A stretch of 64,000 nucleotides of DNA from Eledone cirrhosa (GCA_964016885.1 OZ024757.1:17600440-17664439); one strand, 5' to 3'. Shown: positions 33,561 through 45,473, counted from the first letter of the stretch. Notes: generated by a model not told the origin, from the letters alone. Made by a program: numbers and translations.

Positions 33561-34931
33561 CTATCCTGTATGAATACGTTTGTGTCTTGTTAAGGAATTA
33601 GATTGGGAGAATGATTTACCACAGATATCACAGTGATAAGGCTTCTGTTTTGTATGAATGAGATTGTGTGTTGTTAAGTGTCCTTTCTGAGAGAATGATT
33701 TACCACAGATATCACAGTGATATGACTTCTCTCCTATATGAATGAGATTGTGTTTGGTTAAGGTTCCTTTCCGAGAGAATGATTTACTACAGACATCACA
33801 GTGATATGGCTTGTCTCCTGTATGTATACGTTTGTGAGAAGTTAAGTGAGTAGATTGAGAGAATGAGATACCACAGATACCACAGCGATATGGCTTCTCT
33901 CCTGTATGAATGAGATTGTGTACTGTTAAGTTTCCTTTCCGAGAGAATGATTTACCACAAATATCACAGTGATATGGCTTGTGTCCTGTATGTACCTGTT
34001 TGTGTGTAGTTAAGGTACTCCCGACAGAGAATGTTTCACCACAGATATCACAGTGATATGGCTTCTCTCCTGTATGAATGCGTTTATGAGAAGTTAAGTA
34101 AGTAGATTGAGAGAATGATTTACCACAGATATCACAGTGATATGGCTTCTCTCCTGTATGAACGTGATTGTGTTCTGTTAAATTTCCTTTTTGAGAGAAT
34201 GATTTACCACAGATATCACAGTGATATGGCTTCTCTCCTGTATGGATGAGATTGTGTCTAGTTAAGTTACTACTATCAGAGAATGATTTACCACAGATAT
34301 CACAGTGATATGGCTTCTCTCCTGTATGAATGTGATTGTGTTCTGTTAAATTTCCTTTTTGAGAGAATGATTTACCACAGATATCACAGTGATATGGCTT
34401 CTCTCCTGTATGGATGAAATTGTGTCTAGTTAATTTACTACTATCAAAGAATGATTTACCACAGATATCACAGTGATATGGCTTCTTTCCTGTTTTAATA
34501 CATTTGTGTGTAGTTAAACTGCTATTTACGGAGAATGATTTACCACAGATATTACAGTGGTATGGCTTCTCTCCTGTATGAATACGTTTATGAATTGTTA
34601 AGCTAGCATGTTGAGAGACTGATTTACCACAGATATCACAGTGATATGGCTTCTCTCCTGTATGTACAGGTTTGTGAGAATTTAAGTGACTACTTTGGGA
34701 GAATGATTTACCACAGATATCACAGTGATATGGCTTCTCTCCTGTATGTATATATTTGTGAGATTTTAAGTTTCCTTTCTGAGAGAATGATTTACCACAG
34801 ATATCACAGTGGTATGGCTTCTTTCCTCTATTCTTTGGTATCTCATTAGGAATATTAATACTTTTAGACACTGTTTCACATTTAATCTTCTTCTCACACA
34901 ACTTATTTTCCATAATGTGTCTTCTCAACAA
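33561..34931 (-). CDS. ZNF-B: C2H2 zinc-finger protein, 15 fingers
   Basis: The 456-residue frame has a leader of about 41 residues ([20 protein letters not shown], then [12 protein letters not shown]), homologous to ZNF-A and ZNF-C. Fifteen 28-residue fingers with mostly TGEKPY linkers follow. Finger 4 has Lys for the last zinc-binding His (HKCIKTG), so it is probably not structured. Finger pairs KGNLTEH and SSNLTRH alternate (fingers 5-8), indicating a two-finger duplication. The frame ends in the linker HTG followed by TAG, where paralogues read GAG, so a nonsense change probably shortened the array. No effector domain. A presumed nuclear DNA-binding protein; targets unknown. Confidence 0.9.
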   Translation of the reverse strand: MLRRHIMENKLCEKKIKCETVSKSINIPNEIPKNRGKKPYHCDICGKSFSQKGNLKSHKYIHTGEKPYHCDICGKSFSQSSHLNSHKPVHTGEKPYHCDICGKSVSQHASLTIHKRIHTGEKPYHCNICGKSFSVNSSLTTHKCIKTGKKPYHCDICGKSFFDSSKLTRHNFIHTGEKPYHCDICGKSFSQKGNLTEHNHIHTGEKPYHCDICGKSFSDSSNLTRHNLIHTGEKPYHCDICGKSFSQKGNLTEHNHVHTGEKPYHCDICGKSFSQSTYLTSHKRIHTGEKPYHCDICGETFSVGSTLTTHKQVHTGHKPYHCDICGKSFSRKGNLTVHNLIHTGEKPYRCGICGISFSQSTHLTSHKRIHTGDKPYHCDVCSKSFSRKGTLTKHNLIHIGEKSYHCDICGKSFSQKGHLTTHNLIHTKQKPYHCDICGKSFSQSNSLTRHKRIHTG

Positions 34932-35279
34932 AGTATATAGATGTTTGTCTTGTGTTATATTTATATTATATTTCTAGTAATATTGTCTTATTCTATATTT
35001 CTATTATATCAACTGTGATCTCAGTTAATATCTGAAGATTATGAAAACTTCTTTGTCATCCAAGTTTAATTAAAGTACAAAATCTTCTTGAAAACATTCC
35101 AGATAGTGAAGAAACAAACTTTTGCCAATAAACTCACTTCGGATGAAATATTTTACAGTAAGTCAGTCATAGATTTATATAAACAGTGTTATATCAGTTC
35201 TGTGTAATGTCTTTAAATGATGATAAATGTTGATGATTTATCCAAGATTTAAATATTTATCCCAATGTGATCTGGTATT
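34932..35279 (-). other. ZNF-B 5' UTR part of the coding exon and its 3' splice site
   Basis: TTTCTTTCTTATTTCAG on the minus strand ends at 35280; exon start 35279, 348 bp before the ATG. Sequence between is homologous to the ZNF-A and ZNF-C flanks (TGAGATCACAGTTGA and similar). Confidence 0.65.
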
Positions 35280-35369
35280 CTGAAATAAGAAAGAAACAGT
35301 AGGAGATAATAGAGAATTAATAGATTTTAGACTTTTTTTTCAATAATCTCTAGATATAAATCTTTAATT

Positions 35370-35524
35370 GAAAAATCAACTTACTTTAGTTTTTAATTTG
35401 TTTACATCATACAACCTTGTGTGATGTCTATATATACAGACATATATACATATGCCAGTCAGTCTGGTGCATTGCTCCAGTCACAAATCTCATCAGTAGT
35501 TCACAATAGGTTTTCAATTATATA
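35370..35524. repeat. Single unit of the 50.2-kb minisatellite
   Basis: ACATCATACAACCTTGTGTG followed by ATGTCTATATATACAGACAT occurs once here, at the position that corresponds to the start of the roughly seven-copy array at 50228-50610 upstream of ZNF-C. Confidence 0.75.
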
Positions 35525-36790
35525 TATCATCATCGTTTAATGTCTATCTCCCACGCTAGCATGGGTTAGACGGGAGTTGTCCCACTTGAGGCAAGACTGG
35601 TTGAGTGACCGTGTCTCGCTCGTATAGGACTATCTGGCAGGTTTTCTACAGCTGGATGCCCTTCCTAACACCAACCACATATAGAGTGTGGACTGAGAAC
35701 TTTTTACCGTGTTACCTACATGGCCACATTACAGCGTGGACAGTGTGTTTTTTTGTCGTGACATCTACACGATCTCATTAGTTTGGACTGGATGTTGTGG
35801 TACCAACATAACTTTATAGAGAAAGGGTGGTGTTGGCGAGAGTGGGAGGATGGAGTAGGGTAGTGGTTGGGGTGTGTTTGGTTTGGAGGGGCCTACTGAC
35901 TGTAGGTTAATTTTGCAAGTAGGAAAGGCGGGTCTTCTGTAATACTGCATGACGCCAAAGATCTCGATCCAGAGGTGCAAGTGTGCAAGGTCAGACTTCA
36001 TGTCGTCCCAGGTTTTTCTGGGTCTACCTACTCACTAACTTCCTTCAATTTTGATCGCCCTGCACTTTTTTATACAGCTGTCGTCTTTCATGCGCATCAC
36101 ATGACAATACCAATGTAATCTCCTCTCAAGTAAACAGCATCTGATCCCTCTTATTCCTAATTTCTCACTTAGTTCATTTATGTTTTGCCGTTCGCGTATA
36201 TTACTATTACACATCCAACGGAGCATGCATGCTTTGTTCCTTTCCAGTCTGCACAGGTCCTCTGCACACAATGCCCATGTCTCACTGCCATGTAACATTG
36301 CTGTTCGTATACAAGCATCATACAATCTGCCCTTCATTTTCAGAGAGAAACCTTTTGTGTTCAACAGCGGTATAAGCTCTCTGAACTTTTTCCATCCCGT
36401 TTTAACTCTGGCTACTGTACTTTCAGAACTCCTACCACCACTGCTGATTTTGTCACCCAGGCAACAGAAAGTGTCCACTATTTCTATGGAACCATCTGGG
36501 CAGTAGAAGGAGCTAGTATCTTGTGGGCACTTGCTACTTATTGCACCTGAGCATCGGCCACATATAAAATCTACGTTCTTAGATAGCTTGCCTGTGATCC
36601 CACTACATCTTTTATGTACCCATAGTTTGCATTTATCACATAGAATGGAATTTCTACCTACTCCTTTCCTACATACTGAGCATGGCTATTTCCCAGAGGG
36701 CACCTGTGCCCTATTTTCCTTTCTATATACCAGAACTTTATTCTTAGACTAGTTAACTTTAAGGCCTTTTGATTCTAGGTCATATAATAT
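35525..36790 (-). mobile_element. RTE-like LINE, 3' half with complete 3' UTR
   Basis: The ATG tail and 3' UTR (35525-36000) share GGAAGGGCATCCAGCTGTAG and the end motif with 11235-12470. The frame 36478-36035 encodes MDTFCCLGDKISSGG, FRELIPLLNTKGFSLKMKGR, HGSETWALCAEDLCRLERNK and RLHWYCHVMRMKDDS. The zinc-finger part is in another frame at about 36740-36510. A few frameshifts. 36791-36914 is unassigned AT-rich DNA. Confidence 0.85.
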
Positions 36791-36914
36791 ATCTAATTAA
36801 CTAGCCGGTAAAATGGCAAACACTCAGCTCAGTAGTCATTCTCTACTACCCCAAGCACTCTGTTGAATAATGGTCTATATTTATTTATATATAGATGAGA
36901 TATAACCTACATAT

Positions 36915-37807
36915 GAGGTGTGTCAGAAAAGTTCCAGGACTGATGTCACAAAAGATTTATTTCAAACCCAAACTTTACATTAAGAGTTTTCTCCTTCAAA
37001 GTAATCCCCCTGGAGTATATAACTGTAATCTTAGCTCTCTGCAGCGATCAAACTTTTTTCTTCATAATTTTATATACATGTCCTGTTTCAGGTCGTCAAG
37101 CATTGAGCACAGAGCAACGAACAAACTTGAAAACTCCATCAGAAGCACTGGGATTGCTGCAGCAAGTGTATGGAGATGAGATGATGTCACGCTCACGTGT
37201 TTTTGAGTGGTGCAAGAGGTTTAAAGAAGGATGCGAGGATGTTGAAGATGACCCCAGGAGTGGAAGGCCCTCAACAACCAGGACTGAGGTCAACGTTGAG
37301 CGCGTCAGGCAGATGGTGCGTAGCGATCGTCGGCTGACTGTTCGACTGATGGCAAATGAGCTGGGCATGAATCGGGACAGCATCTGGAAGATTCTCACTG
37401 AAGATTTGGACATGCGGAAAGTCTACGCGAAGATGGTGCCAAAACTGCTGAACGATGACCAGAAGGGTCGACGTATGCAAGTGTGCCAGGACATCCTCGA
37501 GCGTCTTGAAACCGAACCAGACTTGTTAGGGACAGTCATCACTGGTGATGAGTCATGGATCTTCGAGTACGACTCGGAGGGGACCCGTTTTGAAGACGTG
37601 GACGACATCAAAAAGGCTGTGACGATGGAACTGCGGAGGATCCTGGAAAAATCCTTCTAGGAGTGCATGCAAGCGTGGCAGAAAAGGATGGAAAAGTGCA
37701 TTAGGCTCCAGGGGGATTACTTTGAAGGAGAAAACTCTTAGTGTGAAGTTTAGGTTTGAAATAAATCTTTTGTGACAGCAGTCCTGGAACTTTTCTGACC
37801 CACCTCG
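36915..37807 (+). mobile_element. Mariner-like element with long TIRs and internal deletion, copy 1
   Basis: The element lies between TA dinucleotides (36913-36914, 37808-37809). Its terminal inverted repeats are about 100 bp long (5' GAGGTGTGTCAGAAAAGTTC, TTTATTTCAAACCCAAACTT). The 3' one overlaps the end of the coding region (RLQGDYFEGENS). The frame 37103-37660 encodes the N-terminal helix-turn-helix half (MSRSRVFEWCKRFKEG, DDPRSGRPSTTRTEV, LGMNRDSIWKILTEDL) and the first catalytic aspartate (GDESWIFEYD). The protein then jumps to the C-terminal TRFEDVDDIKKAVTMELRRI. The middle with the other two catalytic residues is deleted, so this copy cannot move by itself. Confidence 0.93.
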
Positions 37808-37809
37808 TA

Positions 37810-38744
37810 GGTATGAGCTGTAACTAGATGATAGGACCGGGGCCCCTATCATTAAAACACCTGAGAAACCTCCTATAAGATATACTCATGTAGGAAGCTA
37901 GGTAAACCTACATAGGTGTGACATGTAACAACATGAGAGGATAGGGGCCTCGATAATAAAACACTAGAGAAACCTCATATACAGACTTATGGGATTTCTC
38001 AATTCAGTCCGAAGTGAAGATTGAGCACAACAAACCAGATATTGTCATAATTGAGAAGAGAGAAACTGTACCCTCATTGAGTACGCCAGGACTTACATAT
38101 ATACAACATACAGAAAATAGTACTACTAGGTACTGTATATATATATTACATAGAGTACCCCCAGGACATATATAAATATGATCGTGTCTACAAGACATGT
38201 ATCTGACGGTGTTTCAGCTAACTCTTTACAGTATTAGAACCTTATTATGTACAGCCACCAACGAGACACCAACAAAGCAGCTCCCTGATATACAGATACT
38301 CAATCCCTACTTGGCTGGCTAATCCCGACATAGTCATAATGAAACGAAACCCACGTTTAAATAAGTTTCAACTGATTTGAAAGAGATTTAGACTAAAACG
38401 AAGATAACTTTAATTTACTTGAAACGAGGTACAGCTAAATATAAAATATATTTTATAATATAAGGTAGTAAATAACACAATAAATAGACAGAGGTAATTT
38501 AAATAATAAAGACAGTCATGATAACAATATATTTTATATTACATGTAACAGTGGAATCTGGCTATTGAAAAATAACACATTTCAGTTTGGAAGTATTTTT
38601 CTCTATATATAAAGTGACGAGGGTGAAATGTCTTCTCTCAATGTTGTTATATATTTTCACTTTTATATAATTACTGTATCGTTGAAAGGTTCACATAATT
38701 CTATTATTTACATACATTAATATAGACTTCAAATGAATTTTTGT
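37810..38744. other. Non-coding stretch
   Basis: Short direct repeats (CTAGAGAAACCTCATATA and CTGAGAAACCTCCTATAA; GGGGCC...ATCATTAAAACAC) but no gene. 37815-37855 contains a small trace of family A SINE body. The rest is AT-rich. Confidence 0.4.
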
Positions 38745-38766
38745 CAACTTACCTTCTTCACATATA
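38740..38766 (-). promoter_or_regulatory. Predicted 5' splice site of block c
   Basis: GTGAAGAAG/GTAAGTTGAC on the minus strand, with exon ending at 38753. It is 3.5 kb upstream of the ZNF-B acceptor at 35280, in the right order and orientation to splice. Confidence 0.55.
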
Positions 38767-39400
38767 ATCAATGTGTTGTTTTTACTAAACAACAACAGAA
38801 ATAATCTCTTTGTTGTTAAATTCGAAGTTTCAATGATGTTATCAGCTTTATTTCACGACATTAACGTTGGTTGTATCGTCTTCATCTTTAGTCATAAATT
38901 GATATCTTGTAAGAATAAAGTAGTGAGGCTGACTTTATGTATTTAGCCACAGATTTGGCAGAAAATATGTATATATTAGGTTGATATGTGGTCTAAAATA
39001 TATATTGTCCATAAATGACTGATAGCAGATGTTCTAGTGAAATAGTCGTTTTCTACTAGAGATTATAATGGAAGATGCGCAGTGACGTTGAGAATATTTC
39101 AACTCTCTCCGGTGTTATGCGTTAAAAGTCCCTGATATAATTTAATGCATTTAAACACAGTACCAATCGTATTTAATTGATGGTAAATCAAAACATATCA
39201 CTTAGTAAAATATCAATTATATATCGATGAGAAAACGTCTACGTAGATAGACTTTCTACCTGCTAAAAATAGCAGCTATATTATCCATTACAGCTTTGTT
39301 TTTTTGTTTAGACTCTCTTAAGTTTGGTTATACAATCAACAACAGCAAATCTTTTGTATATATTTCGGAATAAACTAGAAGACAGTCAAATGTAATTCTC
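38750..39400 (-). promoter_or_regulatory. Conserved block c: candidate promoter/first exon of ZNF-B
   Basis: It shares the core GGTTGATATGTGGTCTAAAA (38980), CTACGTAG (39239-39246) and CTGCTAAAAATAGCAG (39260-39275) with the other blocks. Relative to block b it lacks about 90 bp around the TTAGTAGACACAATTG segment. This is the closest block-gene pair in the window and the best place to test the model. Confidence 0.55.
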
Positions 39401-39404
39401 CTTC

Positions 39405-39644
39405 TTGTTTTATATATATACATGTATGTATATATAAGTATGTGTGTATATATATATATGTATGTATATATAAGTATGTGTGTGTATATATATATATATA
39501 TGTGTGTGTATATATATATATATATATAAATATATATATGTATGTATATATAAGTATGTGTGTATATATATAAATATATATGTATGTATATATAAGTATG
39601 TGTGTATATATATAAATATATATATATATATGTATGTATATATA

Positions 39645-39686
<42 letters not shown>

Positions 39687-39688
39687 TA

Positions 39689-39737
<49 letters not shown>

Positions 39738-39746
39738 ATATAAGTA

Positions 39747-39790
<44 letters not shown>
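39405..39790. repeat. TATGTATATATAAG / TGTGTGTATATA microsatellite
   Basis: Nearly 400 bp of TA and TG dinucleotides with a longer-period pattern of TATGTATATATAAGTATGTG every 50-65 bp. Long open frames here are repeat artefacts. Confidence 0.95.
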
Positions 39791-39947
39791 AATGAAGTAA
39801 TTCCGTCGGAAAAGTCCAGGAAAAAAGAGTGCTCTATGTAGGTAACAGAGCTTAATAGTTATATAATAAACAACATAAGGCAATTATTCCATTTACCAGT
39901 GGTTTCTTAAAAGCAAAAAATTTTGCTTTCAACATCAGAATGAAAAA

Positions 39948-40008
39948 ATCCTGGTCTGTTTATTGAATTTGGATTTTAAAAATCCAAATTCAATAAACAG
40001 ACCAGGAT
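39948..40008. repeat. Perfect 29-bp inverted repeat with 3-base loop
   Basis: The left arm 39948-39976 starts ATCCTGGTCTGTTTATTGAA. The right arm 39980-40008 is its exact complement. The loop is TAA. A shorter hairpin (AAAGCAAAA / TTTTGCTTT, 39911-39930) lies 18 bp upstream. It could be an end-fused inverted duplication of a transposon tip, or a transcribed hairpin. The loop is too tight for a typical microRNA precursor. Confidence 0.9.
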
Positions 40009-40138
40009 AATAAATTGAAGTGCAAGCAACTGGTGCGTGAGTTTCTTATTGGCAACATGACCCTCCCAAAGCATAACAATATCGGTTTCAACACACGTTT
40101 TCAGAAACGAAATATATAAATATATATATATGTATGTA

Positions 40139-40475
40139 TATCATCATCATTATCATCATTTTACGTCCGCTTTTCCCTGCTTGCAAGGGTGGGACGGGAA
40201 CTGATTCTGGCTTGATTTCTACAGCTGGATGCCGTTCCTAACACCAACCTCATTTACAGTGAGTGCTGGGTCCTTTTTTGCCGTGGCACCTCCATGTCCA
40301 CTTTGCAGTGGAATGATAGGGAACCCAGTCCCTATCATCTCATTTCTACAGGTGAGTAAACTGGAGCAATGTGAAATAAAGTGTCTTGCTCAAGGAAACA
40401 ACACATCACCCGGTCTGAGAATTGAACTCACAACCTTTCGATTGCAAGGCCAATGCTCTAACCACTAAGCCATAT
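40139..40475 (-). mobile_element. tRNA-derived SINE, family A, full length
   Basis: Read on the minus strand: A box TGGCTTAGTGG, B-box region GTGAGTTCAATTCTCAGACC, body, then GGTGTTAGGAACGGCATCCA, and the tail CCCACCCTTGCAAGCAGGGA ending in ATGATG units. The tail is the RTE LINE 3' end. AT-rich direct repeats (about 40108-40128 and 40473-40493) look like a target duplication in the flanking TA repeat. Confidence 0.93.
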
Positions 40476-40559
40476 ATAAATATATATATATATATATTTC
40501 TCCGATAATGTATTTATATATACATATATATATATATATATAAACATATCTATATATAT

Positions 40560-40760
40560 CTCTAGGGCAGGTAAAATTCCCGAGATCCATGGTCAAGTTC
40601 TCTTCAGCGGTCTCTGTCGCTCATTATCGCTGCCATGTCCTGCGTCTCCAACAGACCAGTGTCTGTCCTCAGGGCATCAACATACGTTAACCTTGTTCTT
40701 CCTTTTCCAGTGTGTCCATGTAGTGGCTCCCACAGGAGCACTGAGTACAACGTCAACTCT
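40560..40760 (-). mobile_element. LINE C-terminal relic
   Basis: On the minus strand the stretch resembles a LINE C-terminus (a motif like ETQDMAAMMSDRDRWRR, then PWISGILPAL) with frame changes. It abuts the oppositely oriented RT fragment that follows. Confidence 0.5.
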
Positions 40761-41265
40761 GGATGTCGAATCAGTGGAGGATCAGTAACATCGTCCCAGT
40801 GCCAAAGAAGGGAGATCTCTCTAACACCAACAACTACAGGGGGATCTTACTGACGTCTCTTGTGGCAAAGACCCTCAACAGGATGATTCTTAAGAGGATC
40901 CAACCTGAGATGGAGAAGAAGCTCAGGGACAACCAGAACGGCTTCAGAGAGGGAAGTTCAACCACCAGTCACATCCTGATGCTGAGGATATTAGAGAGAG
41001 CTAGAGCAAAGTGCCTTCCTGCGGTCATGGTTTTCATTGACTTTAGGAAGGCCTTTGATTCTGTGGACTGTCGCTGCCTGGTGAAGATCTTACAGGCTTA
41101 TGGAATCCCCAAGAAGATAGTGGACTTGATATCACTGCTCTACACCAACACCAAAGCCCAAGTCATTACGCCTGATGGGATGACAGAGTTCTTTGAGATA
41201 CTGGCTGGAGTGCTCCAGTGCGATACATTAGCTCCCTACTTTTTTATCATCGTAGTGGATATATA
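40760..41265 (+). mobile_element. LINE reverse-transcriptase fragment of another family
   Basis: The frame 40763-41368 encodes QWRISNIVPVPKKGDLSNTN, NYRGILLTSLVAKTLNRMIL, VMVFIDFRKAFDSVDCRCLV (motif A) and GVLQCDTLAPYFFIIVVD (motif B region). It ends just before the YxDD motif, so it is truncated on both sides. Sequence style (FIDFRKAFDSV, GVLQGDTLAP type) sets it apart from the PHD-finger LINEs. Confidence 0.8.
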
Positions 41266-41267
41266 TA

Positions 41268-41372
41268 TATATAGACGGACGTTAAACGAAGATGATGATG
41301 ATGATGATATATATATATCATCATCATCATCATCACCATCTTTGTTTAATGTCCATCTTCCACGCTAGCATA
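41268..41372. repeat. Two LINE tails meeting head to head, with ATG/CAT palindrome
   Basis: A plus-strand tail (GACGGACGTTAAACGAAGAT, GATGATG) meets a minus-strand tail (CATCATC, TTTGTTTAATGTCCATCTTC). Together they form a palindrome of about 40 bp centred on a TA run (about 41290-41331). Confidence 0.85.
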
Positions 41373-41795
41373 TATCATCATCATCATTTTACGTCCGCTT
41401 TTCCCTGCTTGCAAGGGTGGGATGGGTCTTATTCAGCACAGCATCTCTCCACTCGTCACGGTCCCTCGTCATCTCCACCGTGAGCTTCAATGATCTGAGG
41501 TCTGTTCTCACCACCTCCGCCCATGTTTTTCGTGGTCTACCTCTACCACGTCTTCCTTCAACTGGCAATTCCTGGCACTTCTTCACCCATCGGTCATCCT
41601 CCATGCGCATCACATGTCCATACCACCTCAGTCTCCTCTCCCGTACACAACATTCTATCCCTCTCAGACACAGTTTCTCTCTCAACACATTTATGCTGGG
41701 TCGTTCACGCACATCCAACAGAGCATGCTTGCCTCATTTCTCTCCAGCCGTCGCATATCCTCTGCAATTGCTGCCCATGTCTCACTATATATATA
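41373..41795 (-). mobile_element. RTE-like LINE, short 5'-truncated copy
   Basis: The frame 41718-41389 encodes RERPSINVLREKLCLRGIEC, RLRWYGHVMRMEDDRWVKKC and ends LASREKRT. This is the same subfamily as 6985-7862 (more than 95 percent alike by eye). The ATG tail lies at 41374-41388 and the 5' end is in a TA repeat at about 41790. Confidence 0.88.
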
Positions 41796-41895
41796 TAGTG
41801 ATTGTAAATTCTAGACCAAACAGTTTTTCCAGCAAAAGTCTTGGTTACTTCTACAAAAAAAAAATGTAAGGAGAATAATTTCTTAGTAAACCAGT

Positions 41896-41901
41896 TTTAT
41901 T
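41896..41901 (-). terminator. Polyadenylation signal of ZNF-C
   Basis: AATAAA on the minus strand followed by ACTGGTTTACTAAGAAATTA, as in ZNF-A and ZNF-B. Confidence 0.7.
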
Positions 41902-41904
41902 CAA

Positions 41905-42366
41905 AACATTTACAACATTGGTGACACTATTGTGGGTAAATGTTAGTTTTTATCTTGTCAGATTGTGATTGTGTTTTATTAAGTAACCTTTACAACAAAA
42001 TTATTTACCATAAACATCACAGTGATATAGTTCCTCTCCTGTATATGTTGTATCTAGTGAAGCCACAACATTTAGAGAATGATTTACAGAAGATATCACA
42101 TTGATATGGTTCCTCTCCTGTATATGTTAGTGTCTAGTGAAGCCACAAAATTTAGAGAGTGATTTATCATAGATATCACATTGATATGGTTCCTCTCCTG
42201 TATATGTTAGTGTCTAGTGAAGCCACAGCATTTAAGGAATGATTTACAGAAGATATCACATTGACATGGTTCTTCTCCTGTATGTATATATTAGTGTCTG
42301 GTGAAGCCACAACATATAGAAAAAGATTTACAAAAAATATCACATTGATATGGTTCCTCTCTTGTA
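41905..42366 (-). pseudogene. ZNF-C distal decayed finger tail and 3' UTR
   Basis: It holds four to five decayed finger units of about 80 bp, matching 47551-47790 closely and separated from it by the CR1 LINE. Units read EEPYQCDI on the minus strand but the second zinc-binding Cys is Tyr or lost, and most units contain a stop. The 3' UTR follows. Confidence 0.75.
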
Positions 42367-42658
42367 TATATAATAATAATAATGAAATTATTGTGTACAG
42401 TGCTCAGGTGCACTACAACTCTTCAAAGGTGCATGTATAGTACATAGAATAATGTACAAATGTCAGGAAAATGAACAGTGTATGAGTCATGATATAATAA
42501 CAATAACAATAATGAAATATTGTGTACAGTGCCCAGGTGCACCACAACTCATCAAAAAAGTGCATGTACAGTACATAGGGCAATGCACAAACATCAGTAA
42601 AATGAAAAGTGCACGAGTCATGATACACACATGTGTGCATGTGTATGGAAGGGGTACA

Positions 42659-45417
42659 TCAGGTGTAGTTTTGGCGTATTTCGGGAAGCATGAGTGTCTT
42701 AAAGGATGCAGTGTCTCGGCAGCTAACAATTGACGCAGGCAGTTTGTTCCATGCTTCAGCAACTCTAAGCGTGAAAAAATGTCTACGAAAGTCATGGGAG
42801 CTGTGCTGTTTTCTGATCTTGTAGGCATGTCCACGTGTGATAGACACATGGAGATCAAAGAGGCGTTGCAATTGGCGAGATGGTTAAAAACTTTGTGGGT
42901 ATTCACCAAGTCCATTGCCAGACGTCGGAGCTTCAATGAATCTATGCCCAGAGAAGCAAGGCGTTCAGAGTATGGTAGGTGTCTGATGGAGGGTATGCGC
43001 TTGGTTGCACGTCTCTGAACAGTTTCCAGGAGGTCAATGTTCCGAGCAAGATAGGGGTTCCAGACTGATGATGCGAATTCCAAGTGTGGTCGCACCATAG
43101 CTGTATACAGTTTTAAATAGATGGCTGGAGAGCGGCTAACATAGGTCTTGCTGAGTGATGCCAAGACACCCTCGGCCTTCTTGACAATCTTAGAGACATG
43201 CTTTGTCCAACGCAAATCGTTGCTGACAGTAATGCCCAGGTCACGTTCACAAGAGGACTTTTTGATATCAGTGTTGTGGAGGGAGTATGTGGACGCTGGA
43301 TTTTTCCTTCCAAAATGCATGGTGGTACACTTGTCCACAGCCAGCTTCAGTTGCCAGTCTGTGATCCATTGCTGCATTGTGTCCAGGTCTGATTGTAGGA
43401 AAGAGTTGTAAATTTCAGGATCAGTCCTTTTGATTTCAAGGTACAGCTTGATGTCATCTGCATATTTTAGTACCGTGGCATTCTGTAAGTTGGCATCTAT
43501 GTCATTAATATATGCCACAAACAAAAGAGGACCAAGAACAGATCCCTGTGGTACACCAGATGACATCTCATATGGTGAAGAATGCTGTCCTAGAACCGTG
43601 ACTACTTCCTTTCGGCTGAGAATGAAGGATTTCAACCAGTCGAAAAGATCATCCCTCACACCCATTGCAGAGAGTTTTGCCATAAGTCTTTTGTGTGGCA
43701 CAGAATTAAAAGCCTTAGCAAAGTCAAGGTAAACAACATCCACCCATGAGCCGCTGTCAGTGATCCGGGTGATGTCCTCAAGGAACTCGATAAGCTGATC
43801 ACAGCAGCTGGAGTTAGGGATAAATCCAAACTGTGAGGGCCGGATGAGGCTGTGAGAGCTCCAGAAGTTCCAAAGTGTTTCTCTGACACAGGATTCCATC
43901 AGTTTGGCCATACAGCTAGTAAGACTGACTGGACGATAGTTGACAGGTGACATGCGGTTGCCCTTTTTGAACAGGGGAATGACACTGGCAGTTTTCCACT
44001 GCTCCGGAGTAGCACCATTGTTGAGACAGTATTGAAAGAAGAAAGAAAGCTGGCGCAAAAGGAAATACCCGCCACGTTTGAGAAGCAGGTATGTCACACC
44101 ATCAAGACCAGGGGAGGCATAGTTGCGCTTATTCTTAAGGTGACGTCGCACCATTGCAGGTGTAAATTCCATAGTTGTTATGGAATTTGATGTTAGAGAT
44201 GGTGGAGATGGTACATTCTGGTTTTCAACAGTAAAAATACTTGCATAGCACTCAGCAATGAGTTCTGCGCATTCCTTGGGATCGTCAGTGATCTGCCTTG
44301 TGTGGGGATTGCGAAGAGGACCAACTGGAGAGTGAGGTCTCTGCTTTGAATGAACATATTTCCAGAACACCTTACTGTCAGGATTGGTTGCGATGCACTG
44401 TTCAAATTCAAGCACTGCCTTCTTTGTCACTTGCTTGAGATGGTTAGAAGATTTATTCCGCTTTTTTCTGTTGGCATCTGATTTATGCAGTTTATATTCC
44501 TGTTCAGCGTTCCGACGTTCTTTCCTGGCAAGTCGGACCGCTGAAGTTTTCCAGATTGCACTTTTGGGGTGGTTATTTTTCCGCTTCCGTGGCACTGATG
44601 CTGCACACGCTATCCATATTGAGTCCAGGATGCTCTGGAGTATAGGGTTCACATCTCCAGAGTTATACATCTCATGCCAGTTTGGGCGCTGTAGCTCAGT
44701 GCAGTACAAGTTCCAATCCGCCCTCTTCCAATCAAAGCAAGCAGATTGGAGATGGCTCTGGTTTTTGTTGCTGCCCTCAAGTGCCAGATTGGCAATGATC
44801 ATAGCATGATCAGAGTCGCCTAGAGGTTCCTCAGTAGTACAACTGATAACCACTTCAGGAGTAGTGGTGAAGATCAGGTCCAAAGTGTTGTCACCTCTTG
44901 TTGGAGAGGTGACTACTTGTGACCAGTTTGAGTCCAGCACTAGTTCAAGGAAATCGTTTGCACCTTGTGGCCAACGAAAGGTTTCCCAATCGATCTCAGG
45001 ATGATTGAAGTCACCTGCAATAAACACGTAAGTGGCTGTTTTCTTGGCAGCAACTCTGAGGATATCGCAAAGCTGTGTGTCCTGATGGTAGTTTGGGGGG
45101 CGATAAACAACACCAAGCAGAAGTGTTGACATGGTCATACGTATGTCACAGAAAAAGACTTCTTCCTGTGATTCGTTCAAATCAACGCAAGGAATTACTG
45201 AAAAGTTTGAACGAACGTAGACCATCACACCACCACCACGGCGGTTAATGCGGTCCTTGCGGAAAAGGTTGTACCCAGTAATGCTGAAAACCCCATCACA
45301 GAGTAAGGAATGTGCCCATGTTTCCGTGACTGTGATGAAGTCAGGGTCGATGCTTCTGACGTAGGATTCGAACAGATGTATCTTGTTGCATAAACTGCGA
45401 GCATTTAAGGACAACAA
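42659..45417 (-). CDS. CR1-like LINE ORF2: endonuclease and reverse transcriptase
   Basis: This multidomain protein nicks target DNA and reverse-transcribes the element RNA. The AP-endonuclease occupies about residues 1-220, with TETWAH, RRGGGVMVYV, VFIAGDFNHPEIDW and GDSDHAMI. A basic linker leads to the RT (ASVIPLFKKGN, YLDFAKAFNSVPHKRL, SSGVPQGSVLGPLLF, KYADDIKLY near residue 650). The C-terminal part includes VRPHLEFASSVWNPYL and LETVQRRATKRIPSI. All catalytic motifs look intact. A frameshift near 42865 moves the last 70 residues (RLFDLHVSITRGHAYKIRKQ to the end) to another frame. Without it the protein would end at 42659; as written the frame continues to 42487 in unrelated sequence. The frame is open upstream of the Met at 45417 for a short way. 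Confidence 0.88.
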
Positions 45418-45473
45418 TTTGTACCCTGCTCGCAGTTTATGATGGTGTGTAGAGGGTGGCAGGTTGTTCTGGT

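Noticed and set aside
39410..39883. Long Tyr/Ile-rich open frames in both strands
   Set aside because: They are produced by TATA/TGTA microsatellite without stops, not by a gene. The same applies near 9100, 30230 and 50300.
39948..40008. microRNA precursor
   Set aside because: The 3-base loop and perfect short stem do not fit a usual precursor; kept only as a hairpin.
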